From positions 1-64,000 of the forward strand of contig JASBRU010000004.1 of assembly GCA_030149285.1 (NCBI GenBank): DNA of 64,000 nucleotides, written 5' to 3'. A program made the position numbers and the translations under genes. This DNA comes from Flavobacteriales bacterium. GTDB lineage: Bacteria > Bacteroidota > Bacteroidia > Flavobacteriales > JASBRU01. This document shows positions 43,246-52,632 of this stretch, in pieces. Below the pieces are notes generated by a model. That model did no database searches. It worked only from the letters and a program-made list of their open reading frames with translations, and was not told where the DNA came from. How positions within the stretch are numbered: the first letter of the stretch is position 1; the number at the start of each line of letters is the position of its first letter.

Positions 43246-43899
43246 ATGAAAAAGCAACATTTATTTTTTGGACTTGCAGCAGCCTTAACAGTAGTGGTTG
43301 GCGTATATGCGGCAGACCATATCGACGCACCGGCGGTTACAGGTGGCACATCAGACATAACAGACTACTATGCTTTTGAAAGCCCATCTAACTCTAGCAA
43401 CATGGTTTTTGTAGCAAACGTACAAGGACTATTAGCTCCGGGAACAGCAACAAGTGATGCATCATTTGATAGTGATGTAATGATTGAATTTAACATTGAT
43501 AATGACGGAGACAATATTGAAGACCGTGTTATCCAATGTTTATTTAAAAACGGTAAGGTTCAAACTTACGGTGTAACTACTCCTTCTACTACAGGTTTAA
43601 TGAGTATGGTAGAAAGTGGTTCTATGGTAGAAGCAAACATCAGCCAATATGGTGGTTCTGTAGAAACAGAAACTGCAAATGGCGTAACTGTATTTGCCGG
43701 ACCAAGAGATGATCCTTTCTTTTTTGACTTAACTGCTTACACAAACATTTTGGGTGGTACTGCTACCGGTTTTAGCAACCCGGGCACCGACACCTTTGCA
43801 GGTACAAATGTATTATCTGTAGTGGTTGAAGTACCAAAAGCAGACTTAGGTGGCTCTGGTACACTAAACACTTGGGTAGAAAGTAAACGCAAGCAATAA
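43246..43899 (+). CDS. DUF4331 family protein, N-terminal type
   Basis: The 217-aa protein has a signal peptide (FFGLAAALTVVVGVYA) and the DUF4331 opening motif ADHIDAPAVTGGTSDITDYYAFE. A calcium-like acidic loop, NIDNDGDNIEDRV, follows, then FAGPRDDPFFFDLTA and SVVVEVPKADL. It is shorter than full DUF4331 proteins and ends where the second half of the family would begin. That half is found in the next gene. It is exported, of unknown function, in an operon with a TPR lipoprotein and a TonB receptor. Confidence 0.87.
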   Translation: MKKQHLFFGLAAALTVVVGVYAADHIDAPAVTGGTSDITDYYAFESPSNSSNMVFVANVQGLLAPGTATSDASFDSDVMIEFNIDNDGDNIEDRVIQCLFKNGKVQTYGVTTPSTTGLMSMVESGSMVEANISQYGGSVETETANGVTVFAGPRDDPFFFDLTAYTNILGGTATGFSNPGTDTFAGTNVLSVVVEVPKADLGGSGTLNTWVESKRKQ

Positions 43900-43934
43900 G
43901 CACTAAACAATTGATAACAACAAAAAATAATATT

Positions 43935-44492
43935 ATGAAGATTATAAACACATTAAAAGTAATCGCATTATCAGGTGCAATGGTGCTTTCTTTTGCACAA
44001 TGTTCAGACGACGATGATGCAGGCACAACTGGCGGTGGTAACAACGGAACAGCAGCCAAGTATATGCAAGAAGACCAAATGGGTAGACCAGCAGTAAACA
44101 CCGTATTTAATGCTACTGCTATGAACAAAGACTTGTTCAACGTAACAACTCCATCACAAATGGGCGCTACGTTTCAAACAGACTTTGAAGCTCGTTTATT
44201 AGCACTAAATGCAGGTTATACAACCAATGCATTAGGGCAAGACGCAACAGCTTTAACTTCTCTTTTAGCATCAGATGTATTAAATGTTTCTACTACTGGT
44301 ACTACTACTTTCTTTGATGGTACAAATGTACTTACCGGTAGAGCACTGGCAGATGATGTAATTGATGTAGAATTACTACTAATATTTGGTGGACCAATGG
44401 GTACAGACAACCCTGGTTTGACTAGCGATAATGTAGATGCTAATGATAAGGCTTTCTTATCTAGTTTCCCATATTTAGCGGCACCTCACTAA
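43935..44492 (+). CDS. DUF4331-related lipoprotein, C-terminal type
   Basis: I start the 185-aa protein at ATG 43935. The lipobox is SFAQC (Cys22), followed by an Asp-rich spacer. The body carries DUF4331 C-terminal features: MGRPAVNTVFNATAMNKDLFN and the ending GLTSDNVDANDKAFLSSFPYLAAPH. It is the complementary half of the upstream DUF4331 protein but has its own lipoprotein signal, so it is not a frameshift of one gene. Confidence 0.82.
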   Translation: MKIINTLKVIALSGAMVLSFAQCSDDDDAGTTGGGNNGTAAKYMQEDQMGRPAVNTVFNATAMNKDLFNVTTPSQMGATFQTDFEARLLALNAGYTTNALGQDATALTSLLASDVLNVSTTGTTTFFDGTNVLTGRALADDVIDVELLLIFGGPMGTDNPGLTSDNVDANDKAFLSSFPYLAAPH

Positions 44493-44500
44493 TACATTCT

Positions 44501-44530
44501 AAGGGGGTGTAACAACCCCCTTTATTTTCT
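44501..44530 (+). terminator. Terminator or attenuator after the DUF4331 pair
   Basis: The stem AAGGGGGT/ACCCCCTT with a 6-nt loop is followed by T-rich sequence. It sits 25 bp before the next gene of the same orientation, so it may only partly block read-through. Confidence 0.75.
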
Positions 44531-44555
44531 AATTGTTGAAAAAACTCCACCTAAA

Positions 44556-45854
44556 ATGAGACAAATAGTAACCTTATCCATCCTTATACTTAGCCTAGCA
44601 GCTTGTACATCAAAAGAAAAATATTCTGGTATTGTACAAAAACAAGATATAGAAGCTTACCTAAGTAATTCCTCTGAAGAAAAAGAGCAAAAAATACAAG
44701 AGCAAATCAGTTTTTGGAATGAAAAGCTACAAGAACAGCCTACTTCTCATCTTTATAAAATGAAATTGGCCGGCTTATATAGCCGTTTATTTAAAGTTAC
44801 AGGAGACATAGCACTTGTACACCAAACCGACAAACTACTTTTTGAAGCACTAGCAACAACAGATAGCACTAATACAGGTGTTTGGCAAATGCTTAGCAGC
44901 AATGCTATTACACAACACCAATTTAAAAATGCAAAATATTATGCCGAGCAAGCCTTGGCAATACCAAATAACCGATATGCCTCTACTTTATTATTATTTG
45001 ATGCAGAAATGGAATTGGGTAATTATTTAGGCGCAGAGCAACTACTAAAAAGTGTAGCTAAAGAAAACAGTTTTGACTACCTCATCAGAAACACAAAAAT
45101 ACTAGACCATAAAGGCGATTTGGATGCTGCCATTATAGAAATGGAAAAAGCTTATGCCTTATTAAGCCCACAGCAAAAAGAATTAAAAACATGGGCACTG
45201 TCTAACCTTGCTGATATGTATGGCCATGCAGGCAGAATAAAAGAATCTTACAACACCTATTTAGAGGTATTAAAGTTAGATCCCGCCTATAACTATGCAC
45301 TAAAAGGCATTGCATGGATAAGCTACTCTAAAGACAAAAACACAGTGTTAGCCAAAGAAATAATTACAGAGTTAAAGTCTAGAACCCTAATGCCCGATTA
45401 CAATCTACTACTAGCAGAAATTGCAGAGTATGAAGGTAATGAAGACTTGAAAAAACAATACTTAGTAAACTACAAAACCGAAATACAAAAAGAGGCATAT
45501 GGCGACATGTACAATAAATACCTTTTTGCTTTAACAGTACACGAGGATAATGATTGTGCAAAAGCAACTGCCATTGCCAAGGAAGAAGTAGAAAACAGAG
45601 CAACACCAATGTCTTATGCCTTATTGGCAAAAAGCTACTTGTGTAATGGCAATGTTGAAAAGGCAAATGAAATTGCCAACACGTATGTAGACGGCAAGTC
45701 TTATGAGCCTGAAGTATTGATGCACTTAGCAGAAGTATATGCTAGTACAGCCCCTCAAAAAGCAAAAAAATATTTACAAGAATGCGCTTGGGCTCAGCAT
45801 GAATTAGGTCCTGTTGCAAGCATTAAAGTTGAACAAAAAATAGCTCAATTATAA
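44556..45854 (+). CDS. TPR-repeat lipoprotein
   Basis: The 432-aa protein has the lipobox LAAC (Cys17). Helical repeats of TPR type run through the body (for example ALSNLADMYGHAGRIKESYNT followed by YLEVLKLDPAYNYALKGIAW), with others at about 60-200 and 330-400. It probably acts in the periplasm as a binding or assembly partner. It lies 4 bp before the TonB receptor gene, which suggests that the two work together. Confidence 0.85.
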   Translation: MRQIVTLSILILSLAACTSKEKYSGIVQKQDIEAYLSNSSEEKEQKIQEQISFWNEKLQEQPTSHLYKMKLAGLYSRLFKVTGDIALVHQTDKLLFEALATTDSTNTGVWQMLSSNAITQHQFKNAKYYAEQALAIPNNRYASTLLLFDAEMELGNYLGAEQLLKSVAKENSFDYLIRNTKILDHKGDLDAAIIEMEKAYALLSPQQKELKTWALSNLADMYGHAGRIKESYNTYLEVLKLDPAYNYALKGIAWISYSKDKNTVLAKEIITELKSRTLMPDYNLLLAEIAEYEGNEDLKKQYLVNYKTEIQKEAYGDMYNKYLFALTVHEDNDCAKATAIAKEEVENRATPMSYALLAKSYLCNGNVEKANEIANTYVDGKSYEPEVLMHLAEVYASTAPQKAKKYLQECAWAQHELGPVASIKVEQKIAQL

Positions 45855-45858
45855 TATC

Positions 45859-48084
45859 ATGAAACAGTTATACACCACCCTATTCTTATTAATTAGTTTC
45901 TATGCCACAGCTCATAAAGATGTGAGCGGACAACTATTAGACTCACAAACTAAAGAACCGCTAATTGGTGCAAACATTATTATAAAAAACACCAATAGAG
46001 GCACAGTAACCAATGATCTTGGCAAGTTTTTCTTAGAAGATGTTGATGAAAAAGACACCCTAACAGTAAGCTTTTTGGGTTACGAAAAACTGAATTTAGC
46101 CATCAACAACCTCAACACAGAAACTATTTTAATTAAAGAAGAAGAAATAGATTTAAGCCAAGTTGTGGTAAGTAACAACCCTACTACCAACTTAAGCAGT
46201 ATTTCTAAAATAGATATAAAGCTTAGACCCATAAACACATCACAAGATGTATTGCGTGTAATGCCCGGGCTATTTATTGCCCAACATGCCGGGGGTGGTA
46301 AAGCCGAGCAAATATTTTTAAGGGGTTTTGATATTGATCATGGTACCGATATAAAAATAGAAGTAGATGGTATGCCCGTAAATATGGTATCACACGCACA
46401 TGGGCAAGGATATGCAGATTTACACTTTTTAATTCCGGAACTGATTCAGGAAGCTGACTTTGGTAAAGGCCCTTATTATACAGAACATGGCAACTTTGGT
46501 ACAGCAGGTTATGTAAGTTTTCAAACCAAAAACAGGCTTAACAGAAACACCATTAAGCTAGAAGCAGGCAGATACAATACCTTCAGAACATTGGCAATGC
46601 TGAATTTAGATTTAAAGAGTAAGTCTGAAAATGCTTTTATAGCGGCAGATTACAACCGCACAGATGGACCATTCATCAGCAGTCAGAACTTTAACCGAGT
46701 AAACATTTTTGGAAAATATACTAATAGAATAGCTGATAATACGCTGCTCACACTTCAGGTGTCTACCTTTAGCAGTAGGTGGGACGCTTCAGGTCAGATA
46801 CCTGAACGAGCAGTTACTTCGGGCTTAATAGATCGTTTTGGGGCTATAGATGACACCGAAGGCGGCAAAACAAGCAGAACAAATGCAAGTATTAAGCTTC
46901 TTCAGCAACTGAACAAGCAAACTACCTGGGAAAACCAATTGTACTATAGCAAGTATGACTTCCAGCTGTTTTCAAACTTCACTTTCTTTTTAGAAGATAG
47001 TATTAATGGTGACCAAATTAAGCAACAAGAAAGCCGAAACATTATTGGCTACAATACCAAATACACAAACACAAAAACAATTGGCAGCAGTACCTATACT
47101 ACAAAAATTGGCGCAGGAATTAGAGCCGATTTTGTGAGGAATAATGAGTTGTCTCATACCAAAAACAGAAACGAAACACTTGAGCAAATTGCCTATGGCG
47201 ATGTAAACGAAAACAACCTTTTTGCATATGCAGAAGAGCGAATTACCAGAGGCCGATTTGTATACAGTCTTGGCGCCAGAGTAGATTACTTTACGTTTGA
47301 CTATGACAATAAACTTGAGAATGCTGAAGCTAAAGAACCTCAACAAGATATTGCAATTAGTCCTAAACTAAATGTGTTGTATAATGCAACCGAAAACATA
47401 CAGCTTTATACAAAAGCAGGTATGGGTTTTCATTCTAATGACAGCCGTGTAGTTGTAGCCCGTAGCGCTAACAAAACGTTGCCAAAAGCTTATGGTACAG
47501 ACATAGGGGTAATTATTAAACCAACTAATAAACTTTTTATTAATACTGCCTTATGGTATTTATACCTAGAGCAAGAGTTTGTATACGTAGGAGATGCAGG
47601 CATTGTTGAACCAAGTGGAAAAACACGCCGTATGGGTATTGATGTATCTGCTAGATACCAATTGACGGATTGGTTATTTGCCGATGCCGATGTAAACTAT
47701 GCTTTTGCAAGGGCTATTGATGAACCTGAAGGAGAAAACTACATTCCCTTAGCACCGGACTTTACGAGTATTGGAGGCTTTAGTTTTCAGCATAAAAGCG
47801 GAATTAATGGTAGCATAAGATATAGGTATATGAAAGATAGAGCCGCTAACGAAGATAATAGTGTTATTGCAAAAGGATATACCGTATTGGACTTTGTACT
47901 AAACTACACTCAAAAAAGGTATGAGGTAGGAATAAGTATTGAAAACTTATTGAATACAAAATGGCGTGAAGCTCAGTTTGATACTGAGTCTCGCTTACAA
48001 AACGAAACAGAATCCGTATCAGAGATACATTACACTCCCGGCACACCTTTATTTATTAAAGCAGGAGTAACCTTTTTCTTTTAA
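45859..48084 (+). CDS. TonB-dependent receptor
   Basis: The 741-aa protein has a signal peptide (1-18), a carboxypeptidase-like regulatory domain (about 23-95), a plug domain (about 115-220, with FLRGFDIDHGTDIKIEVDG) and a 22-strand-type barrel ending in FIKAGVTFFF. The plug motif HAHGQGYADLHF is His-rich. The substrate is unknown. The operon partners (DUF4331 proteins and a TPR lipoprotein) suggest uptake or sensing of a specific ligand, possibly a metal. A terminator follows. Confidence 0.92.
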   Translation: MKQLYTTLFLLISFYATAHKDVSGQLLDSQTKEPLIGANIIIKNTNRGTVTNDLGKFFLEDVDEKDTLTVSFLGYEKLNLAINNLNTETILIKEEEIDLSQVVVSNNPTTNLSSISKIDIKLRPINTSQDVLRVMPGLFIAQHAGGGKAEQIFLRGFDIDHGTDIKIEVDGMPVNMVSHAHGQGYADLHFLIPELIQEADFGKGPYYTEHGNFGTAGYVSFQTKNRLNRNTIKLEAGRYNTFRTLAMLNLDLKSKSENAFIAADYNRTDGPFISSQNFNRVNIFGKYTNRIADNTLLTLQVSTFSSRWDASGQIPERAVTSGLIDRFGAIDDTEGGKTSRTNASIKLLQQLNKQTTWENQLYYSKYDFQLFSNFTFFLEDSINGDQIKQQESRNIIGYNTKYTNTKTIGSSTYTTKIGAGIRADFVRNNELSHTKNRNETLEQIAYGDVNENNLFAYAEERITRGRFVYSLGARVDYFTFDYDNKLENAEAKEPQQDIAISPKLNVLYNATENIQLYTKAGMGFHSNDSRVVVARSANKTLPKAYGTDIGVIIKPTNKLFINTALWYLYLEQEFVYVGDAGIVEPSGKTRRMGIDVSARYQLTDWLFADADVNYAFARAIDEPEGENYIPLAPDFTSIGGFSFQHKSGINGSIRYRYMKDRAANEDNSVIAKGYTVLDFVLNYTQKRYEVGISIENLLNTKWREAQFDTESRLQNETESVSEIHYTPGTPLFIKAGVTFFF

Positions 48085-48112
48085 TTGTTTAAAGGTTTGA
48101 TTTCGACAAGGA

Positions 48113-48142
48113 GGGTAGATTTTATTAGTCTGCCCTTTTTTT
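48113..48142 (+). terminator. Terminator of the DUF4331/TonB receptor operon
   Basis: The stem GGGTAGA/TCTGCCC (one wobble) with a 9-nt loop is followed by seven T. It lies 28 bp after the receptor stop. Confidence 0.82.
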
Positions 48143-48222
48143 ATGCACTATTTTTGCAAAAAGTTGTTTATACATTAAACCTCTGCTCTTCCGCATAGTC
48201 CAAGGGCAAACAGATATATTAA

Positions 48223-50715
48223 ATGAAGAAATTTTTTCTAGCTATAACCCTATTTATTTTTGGAGTACAACTGTATGCCCAAAGACCTACAGGCACACGA
48301 TCCGGCGGGAATAGAAACCCAGATAATTTACCGAAAATAGGGGTGATAAGTGGTAAGGTAATAGATGCTACTACCAATGAGCCTATGCCTTATGCTTCTG
48401 TTGCACTGATAAGTGTACGCACAGAAAAAGCAGTAACAGGTGGTTTAACCGATGATAGAGGAACCTTTTTAATAGAAGAAGTTCCTGTAGGTGCTTACAC
48501 AATGGAAGTAAGTTTTATAGGTTACCAAAAGTTGGTTATAAAAGACATCAAAATAAACAGAGAGAAGAGCAACTACTCATTCACAAATTTAAAGCTAGAA
48601 GCTGATGCCTCTCAGCTAGGCGCTGTGGAGCTTATTGAGCGTAAAGATTTTATTGAAACACAAATTGATAAGAAGGTAGTAAACGTAGATGAGTTTCAGG
48701 GGGCAGAATCTGCTACTGCAACCGAAGTGTTAGAAACCGTACCCAGTGTAGAGGTAGATATAGATGGTAATGTAAGTGTGAGGGGTAGCCAAACTGTACG
48801 TATACTTATAGACGGCAAACCTGCAGGCATTACAGACGATGCAAGTTCAATACTAGACCAAATTCCGGCAAATGCTATTGAGAAAATAGAAATTGTAACC
48901 AACCCTTCTGCCAAGTACGACCCTGATGGAGTTTCAGGTATCATTAATGTAATTATGAAAAAGAATAACATTAAAGGATATCATGGTAGCGTTAATGCAG
49001 GTGTAAGCAGTTTTCCCGGTTATAATGGTGGTGTTAACCTTAATTACAGAAACAATAAGCTTAACTTCTTTGGGAACTATAATTATAGATATGATGATCG
49101 TTTTAGAGAAAGAGAAACGAGTACAATAAACTCTTTTGGCGACACAACAACTGTTTTCAACCAGTCATCTGATGGAAATAGAGAAGGCGCATCGCATGTA
49201 GGCAAAGTAGGTATGGATTGGTACATCAATAAAAACAATACACTAGGGGTATATGCCAACTTCAACTACAGAAATGATGACCAAAATAGTGATGAGAAAT
49301 ACCTGAACTACGACGTAAACAATAACCCTGAAGACTTCTCTACCTTAAACTCAACAAGAGACAGAGAGCGTTATGGTATAGATTACAACCTAAACTACAA
49401 GCATACTTTTACCAACCCACAACATTACTTAGAAGGGTATGCAAACTATACTATAGGTGATGGTTCTTCTACCACACAAACCTTACAGGCTGATACTGAT
49501 TTTGATTTAGTACCCCAAAATATTACAGACCAACGCTTAAATTACAACGAGAATATTAATGACATTCTTACAATTGCCCTAGACTATAGCAACCCAATTA
49601 CTGATAAAACAAAAATTGAGTTTGGATCTAAAGCTATTTTAAGAACCCTTAATAATGAGGTGTTAGTACAAGACTATGATTTTAATGAAGGAATATACGT
49701 TGTAAACACAAACCAGTCTAACAATTTTGAGTACAAAGAAGATGTATATGCTGTTTACGGAATACTAGCACAGCAATACGAAAAACTCTCTTATCAGGTT
49801 GGCTTAAGAGCAGAAGCTGCCTTTACAGATTCTAAGCTTATTGATACCGATGAGACTTTTGAAAACGACTATGTAAGTCTGTTTCCAAGTATACACACCG
49901 CTTATAAAATTGCCGAAAAACAAGAGGTAAGCCTTAATTACAGTAGACGTATAAATAGACCCGGAACTAGAGAGCTAAACCCTTTTACAGATTACTCAGA
50001 CCCTTTTAACATCCATACTGGAAACCCATTTTTAAAACCCGAATATGTAAACTCTTTTGAGGCGGGCTACTCTAAGTTTTGGGATAAAATGAATTTATCG
50101 GCTTCTCTTTATTACCGTATCTCTACAGATAATATACAGCGCATTGCCAAGGTAGATGAAAACAACGTTACCACACTTACATATGCCAACTTTGGCGAAA
50201 GCCAAACCTTTGGTACAGAGCTAACTTTGATGAATAAGTTTACCAAAAACTGGAACATGCTAACTAGCGGTACACTTTATCAAAATAAACTGAGTGGTAG
50301 CGGAGACAACTCTCAACTAAGTAACGAGGCTATAAACTGGTCTTTACGTTTAACAAATACCATAACACTACCTAAAGAATACAGTGTGCAACTAAATCTG
50401 CGCTACTTTGGACCAAGAAACATACCTCAAGGAAAAATTGAACCTATTTTTACTACCGATGTTTCATTAAAGAAAAGCATATGGGATAAAAAAGGAACCA
50501 TCAGTTTACGAGTGAGTGACATATTTAACACACGTGAGTTTAACTTACAAAGTAGCGACGCAACTTTTATAAGAGATCTTTATGGCAAGCGTCAGTCGCA
50601 AGCAGTAACACTAAGCTTTACTTATAACTTTGGTAACCTGAAAGACGATAAACGCAAAAAAGGTCGCAATGGAGAGCGTGGAGGTGATGGTGATGGCGGA
50701 GACTTTGAAATGTAA
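48223..50715 (+). CDS. Outer-membrane beta-barrel protein of the TonB-receptor superfamily
   Basis: The 830-aa protein has a signal peptide (LAITLFIFGVQLYAQ). A carboxypeptidase-like regulatory domain (about 40-115) and a plug-like domain (about 150-245, with SVRGSQTVRILIDGKPAG) follow, then a long barrel of the OMP_b-brl_3 type. YSRRINRPGTRELNPF and LSFTYNFGNL near the end are family marks. The C-terminus has a Gly/Arg/Asp-rich tail (GGDGDGGDFEM) after the last strand, unlike a normal barrel end. A TATTTTTG box lies 67 bp before the start. The substrate is unknown. Confidence 0.88.
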   Translation: MKKFFLAITLFIFGVQLYAQRPTGTRSGGNRNPDNLPKIGVISGKVIDATTNEPMPYASVALISVRTEKAVTGGLTDDRGTFLIEEVPVGAYTMEVSFIGYQKLVIKDIKINREKSNYSFTNLKLEADASQLGAVELIERKDFIETQIDKKVVNVDEFQGAESATATEVLETVPSVEVDIDGNVSVRGSQTVRILIDGKPAGITDDASSILDQIPANAIEKIEIVTNPSAKYDPDGVSGIINVIMKKNNIKGYHGSVNAGVSSFPGYNGGVNLNYRNNKLNFFGNYNYRYDDRFRERETSTINSFGDTTTVFNQSSDGNREGASHVGKVGMDWYINKNNTLGVYANFNYRNDDQNSDEKYLNYDVNNNPEDFSTLNSTRDRERYGIDYNLNYKHTFTNPQHYLEGYANYTIGDGSSTTQTLQADTDFDLVPQNITDQRLNYNENINDILTIALDYSNPITDKTKIEFGSKAILRTLNNEVLVQDYDFNEGIYVVNTNQSNNFEYKEDVYAVYGILAQQYEKLSYQVGLRAEAAFTDSKLIDTDETFENDYVSLFPSIHTAYKIAEKQEVSLNYSRRINRPGTRELNPFTDYSDPFNIHTGNPFLKPEYVNSFEAGYSKFWDKMNLSASLYYRISTDNIQRIAKVDENNVTTLTYANFGESQTFGTELTLMNKFTKNWNMLTSGTLYQNKLSGSGDNSQLSNEAINWSLRLTNTITLPKEYSVQLNLRYFGPRNIPQGKIEPIFTTDVSLKKSIWDKKGTISLRVSDIFNTREFNLQSSDATFIRDLYGKRQSQAVTLSFTYNFGNLKDDKRKKGRNGERGGDGDGGDFEM

Positions 50716-50719
50716 AATT

Positions 50720-51412
50720 CTAAGCCAATAACTCTTTAAGCTTTACTTTATTACCTAGAACTGTTAAGCTAATAAGACCTGCTGCAAACAATACTGCGGC
50801 AGCTAAAAAGGCAAAGCCGGCTCCAATTAAATCTTCTACATATGCAGAAAAAAGAAATGGCACACTTATAAGCATGCCTAATACCCCTGCCCCTATAGAA
50901 CCCAATGAAGCCATACCAAGTAATTTAGCAAAAAATATGCTCTCATTTTCTTGATTCACCCCTATAATAGTTTTTCTATAATCAACAGCATTTTCATTTT
51001 TTACATCCTCAACTGTAAGGTGTTTTATGGGTTTAGAAATTAGCCCTAGCTTAAAGTCATGGTATAATTGTCTCCATTTATTAGGGAAAAGCATCAGTCC
51101 ATAAACAAAAATAGCCAGTGTTGGTAAAGCCAAATTACCATTCCCTATCATAAAAGCCTGCATTCTTATTTCATCTATAGGAGTCATTTTATAATCTAAA
51201 ATGATATGTTTTAAGTCATGTGATTCAAACCCAGGAACAACATCATAGTTATGCTCATCTAAACTTGTGGCTATCTCCTTTCCAACAGTTCCCGCAGGCA
51301 GCTCTCTCAACTCTGCTATTTGTTGTCTAGATGCATTAGGATTCTTAAAAAACCTAATTACAGAAACAGTAGTTTTAAATGTAATATGAATAATAGAGTT
51401 TGATAGCTTCAT
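50720..51412 (-). CDS. Coq4-like membrane protein
   Basis: The 230-aa protein has an N-terminal half with ELRELPAGTVGKEIATSLDE and an HDxxH motif (His65-Asp66-Leu-Lys-His69), followed by EIRMQAFMIGNGN. These resemble the Coq4 family. The C-terminal half has two predicted helices (about 165-190 and 195-220), which Coq4 itself lacks. Coq4 acts in ubiquinone synthesis, while this phylum normally uses menaquinone, so a different lipid-quinone or lipid-binding role is likely. The family call rests on motif pattern only. Confidence 0.6.
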   Translation of the reverse strand: MKLSNSIIHITFKTTVSVIRFFKNPNASRQQIAELRELPAGTVGKEIATSLDEHNYDVVPGFESHDLKHIILDYKMTPIDEIRMQAFMIGNGNLALPTLAIFVYGLMLFPNKWRQLYHDFKLGLISKPIKHLTVEDVKNENAVDYRKTIIGVNQENESIFFAKLLGMASLGSIGAGVLGMLISVPFLFSAYVEDLIGAGFAFLAAAVLFAAGLISLTVLGNKVKLKELLA

Positions 51413-51501
51413 GATTATAAATTTTAATCAGAACGAAAAAAAATGTTTAATTATTTTAAGAACATCCGTATCTTTTACCTCTAAAAACAACCTAGCCACC
51501 A

Positions 51502-52029
51502 ATGCTTATCAAGCTATTTAGGTTTTTAATTATAGCCCTCCTCTCTGCTATTGCGGGGGCGGCATACGGTGTTTTACACGATCAAATTACTTTCAGTATC
51601 AGCCCGGAATATTTTACTAAGTTCAAGTTTTATCAGTTTGGGTTGATTGAAGAATATAATGAGCACTTATTCTCGGCCAGACAAGGTGCAGTATTTGTTG
51701 GCATTATGGCTACATGGTGGATTGGCTTACTATTTGGCTGCATTTTAGGCTTAACCTCCTTTTTTATTCCTAATAAAAAAGTCTTTGTAAGAATTTTTAA
51801 AGCTATAGGCACTCTTTTACTCATCACTGCAATTTGCGGTTCTATAGGATACTTATATGCCAAATATTCTCATACAACAGGTAATGGTTACATTCCGGAA
51901 AACTTAACCGATTTAAAAAGCTACATAATAGTAGGCTGTATGCACAACTTCAGCTACGCAGGTGGTGGTTTAGGTTTACTTATCAGCTTATATTTATTAC
52001 TGAGAAAGAAATCCCAATTAGCAGATTAA
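51502..52029 (+). CDS. Four-helix membrane protein of unknown function
   Basis: The 175-aa protein has hydrophobic helices at about 5-25, 62-88, 98-122 and 145-168, and an extracytoplasmic loop after helix 1 (HDQITFSISPEYFTKFKF). I recognise no family. It precedes the second ECF sigma factor by 60 bp without clear coupling. Confidence 0.65.
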   Translation: MLIKLFRFLIIALLSAIAGAAYGVLHDQITFSISPEYFTKFKFYQFGLIEEYNEHLFSARQGAVFVGIMATWWIGLLFGCILGLTSFFIPNKKVFVRIFKAIGTLLLITAICGSIGYLYAKYSHTTGNGYIPENLTDLKSYIIVGCMHNFSYAGGGLGLLISLYLLLRKKSQLAD

Positions 52030-52088
52030 TCGTAGTTTCTTATTTACATAAATTAGTACATTAGCACTAAATTAAAAATTACTGCTTT

Positions 52089-52631
52089 TTGCAAGCAACA
52101 GAACTCAAACAACAGGATGAACAGCTAATTTCCCGCATTAAACAGCAGGATAAGGAAGCGTTTGCCCAATTGTATGATAATTACTCTGGGGCATTGTTTG
52201 GTGTTATACTACGCGTTGTACAAAAAGAAGCAGTTGCCGAAGATGTTTTACAAGAAGCTTTTGTAAAAATTTGGAAAAATTTTAAGAGCTACGATTCTAG
52301 TAAGGGGCGTTTATTTACATGGATGCTAAACATTGCAAAGAACACAGCCATAGATAAGTTACGATCTAAAAGCTATAAACAGGAAATCCAAATTGCCGGA
52401 GATGACGTATATGTTTTAGATAAAAACTCCCACCATGAAACCAATACAGATATTATTGGCTTACGGGAAAACGTAGCAAAGCTTAAGCCGGAATACAAAG
52501 CGGTGATAGATTTAACTTATTTTGGAGGATATACCCATGAAGAAGCAGCTGAAGAGCTAGACTTACCATTGGGAACCGTCAAATCTAGAATACGAATTGC
52601 CATACGTGAGCTTAAAAAATTACTGACTTAA
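52089..52631 (+). CDS. ECF sigma factor, SigK-like
   Basis: The 180-aa protein starts at TTG 52089. It has sigma region 2 (VAEDVLQEAFVKIWKNF, GRLFTWMLNIAKNTAIDKLRSK) and region 4 (YKAVIDLTYFGGYTHEEAAE followed by ELDLPLGTVKSRIR). It lies 1 bp before an RskA-like anti-sigma gene, the normal SigK arrangement. No CAGGCAACC motif precedes it, so it belongs to a separate circuit from the ECF factor at 3.3 kb. Confidence 0.92.
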   Translation: MQATELKQQDEQLISRIKQQDKEAFAQLYDNYSGALFGVILRVVQKEAVAEDVLQEAFVKIWKNFKSYDSSKGRLFTWMLNIAKNTAIDKLRSKSYKQEIQIAGDDVYVLDKNSHHETNTDIIGLRENVAKLKPEYKAVIDLTYFGGYTHEEAAEELDLPLGTVKSRIRIAIRELKKLLT

Positions 52632-52632
52632 A

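Noticed and set aside
43899-43935. Frameshift or pseudogene joining the two DUF4331 proteins
   Set aside because: The second protein has its own start and lipoprotein signal and the first has a clean end, so two genes are more likely.
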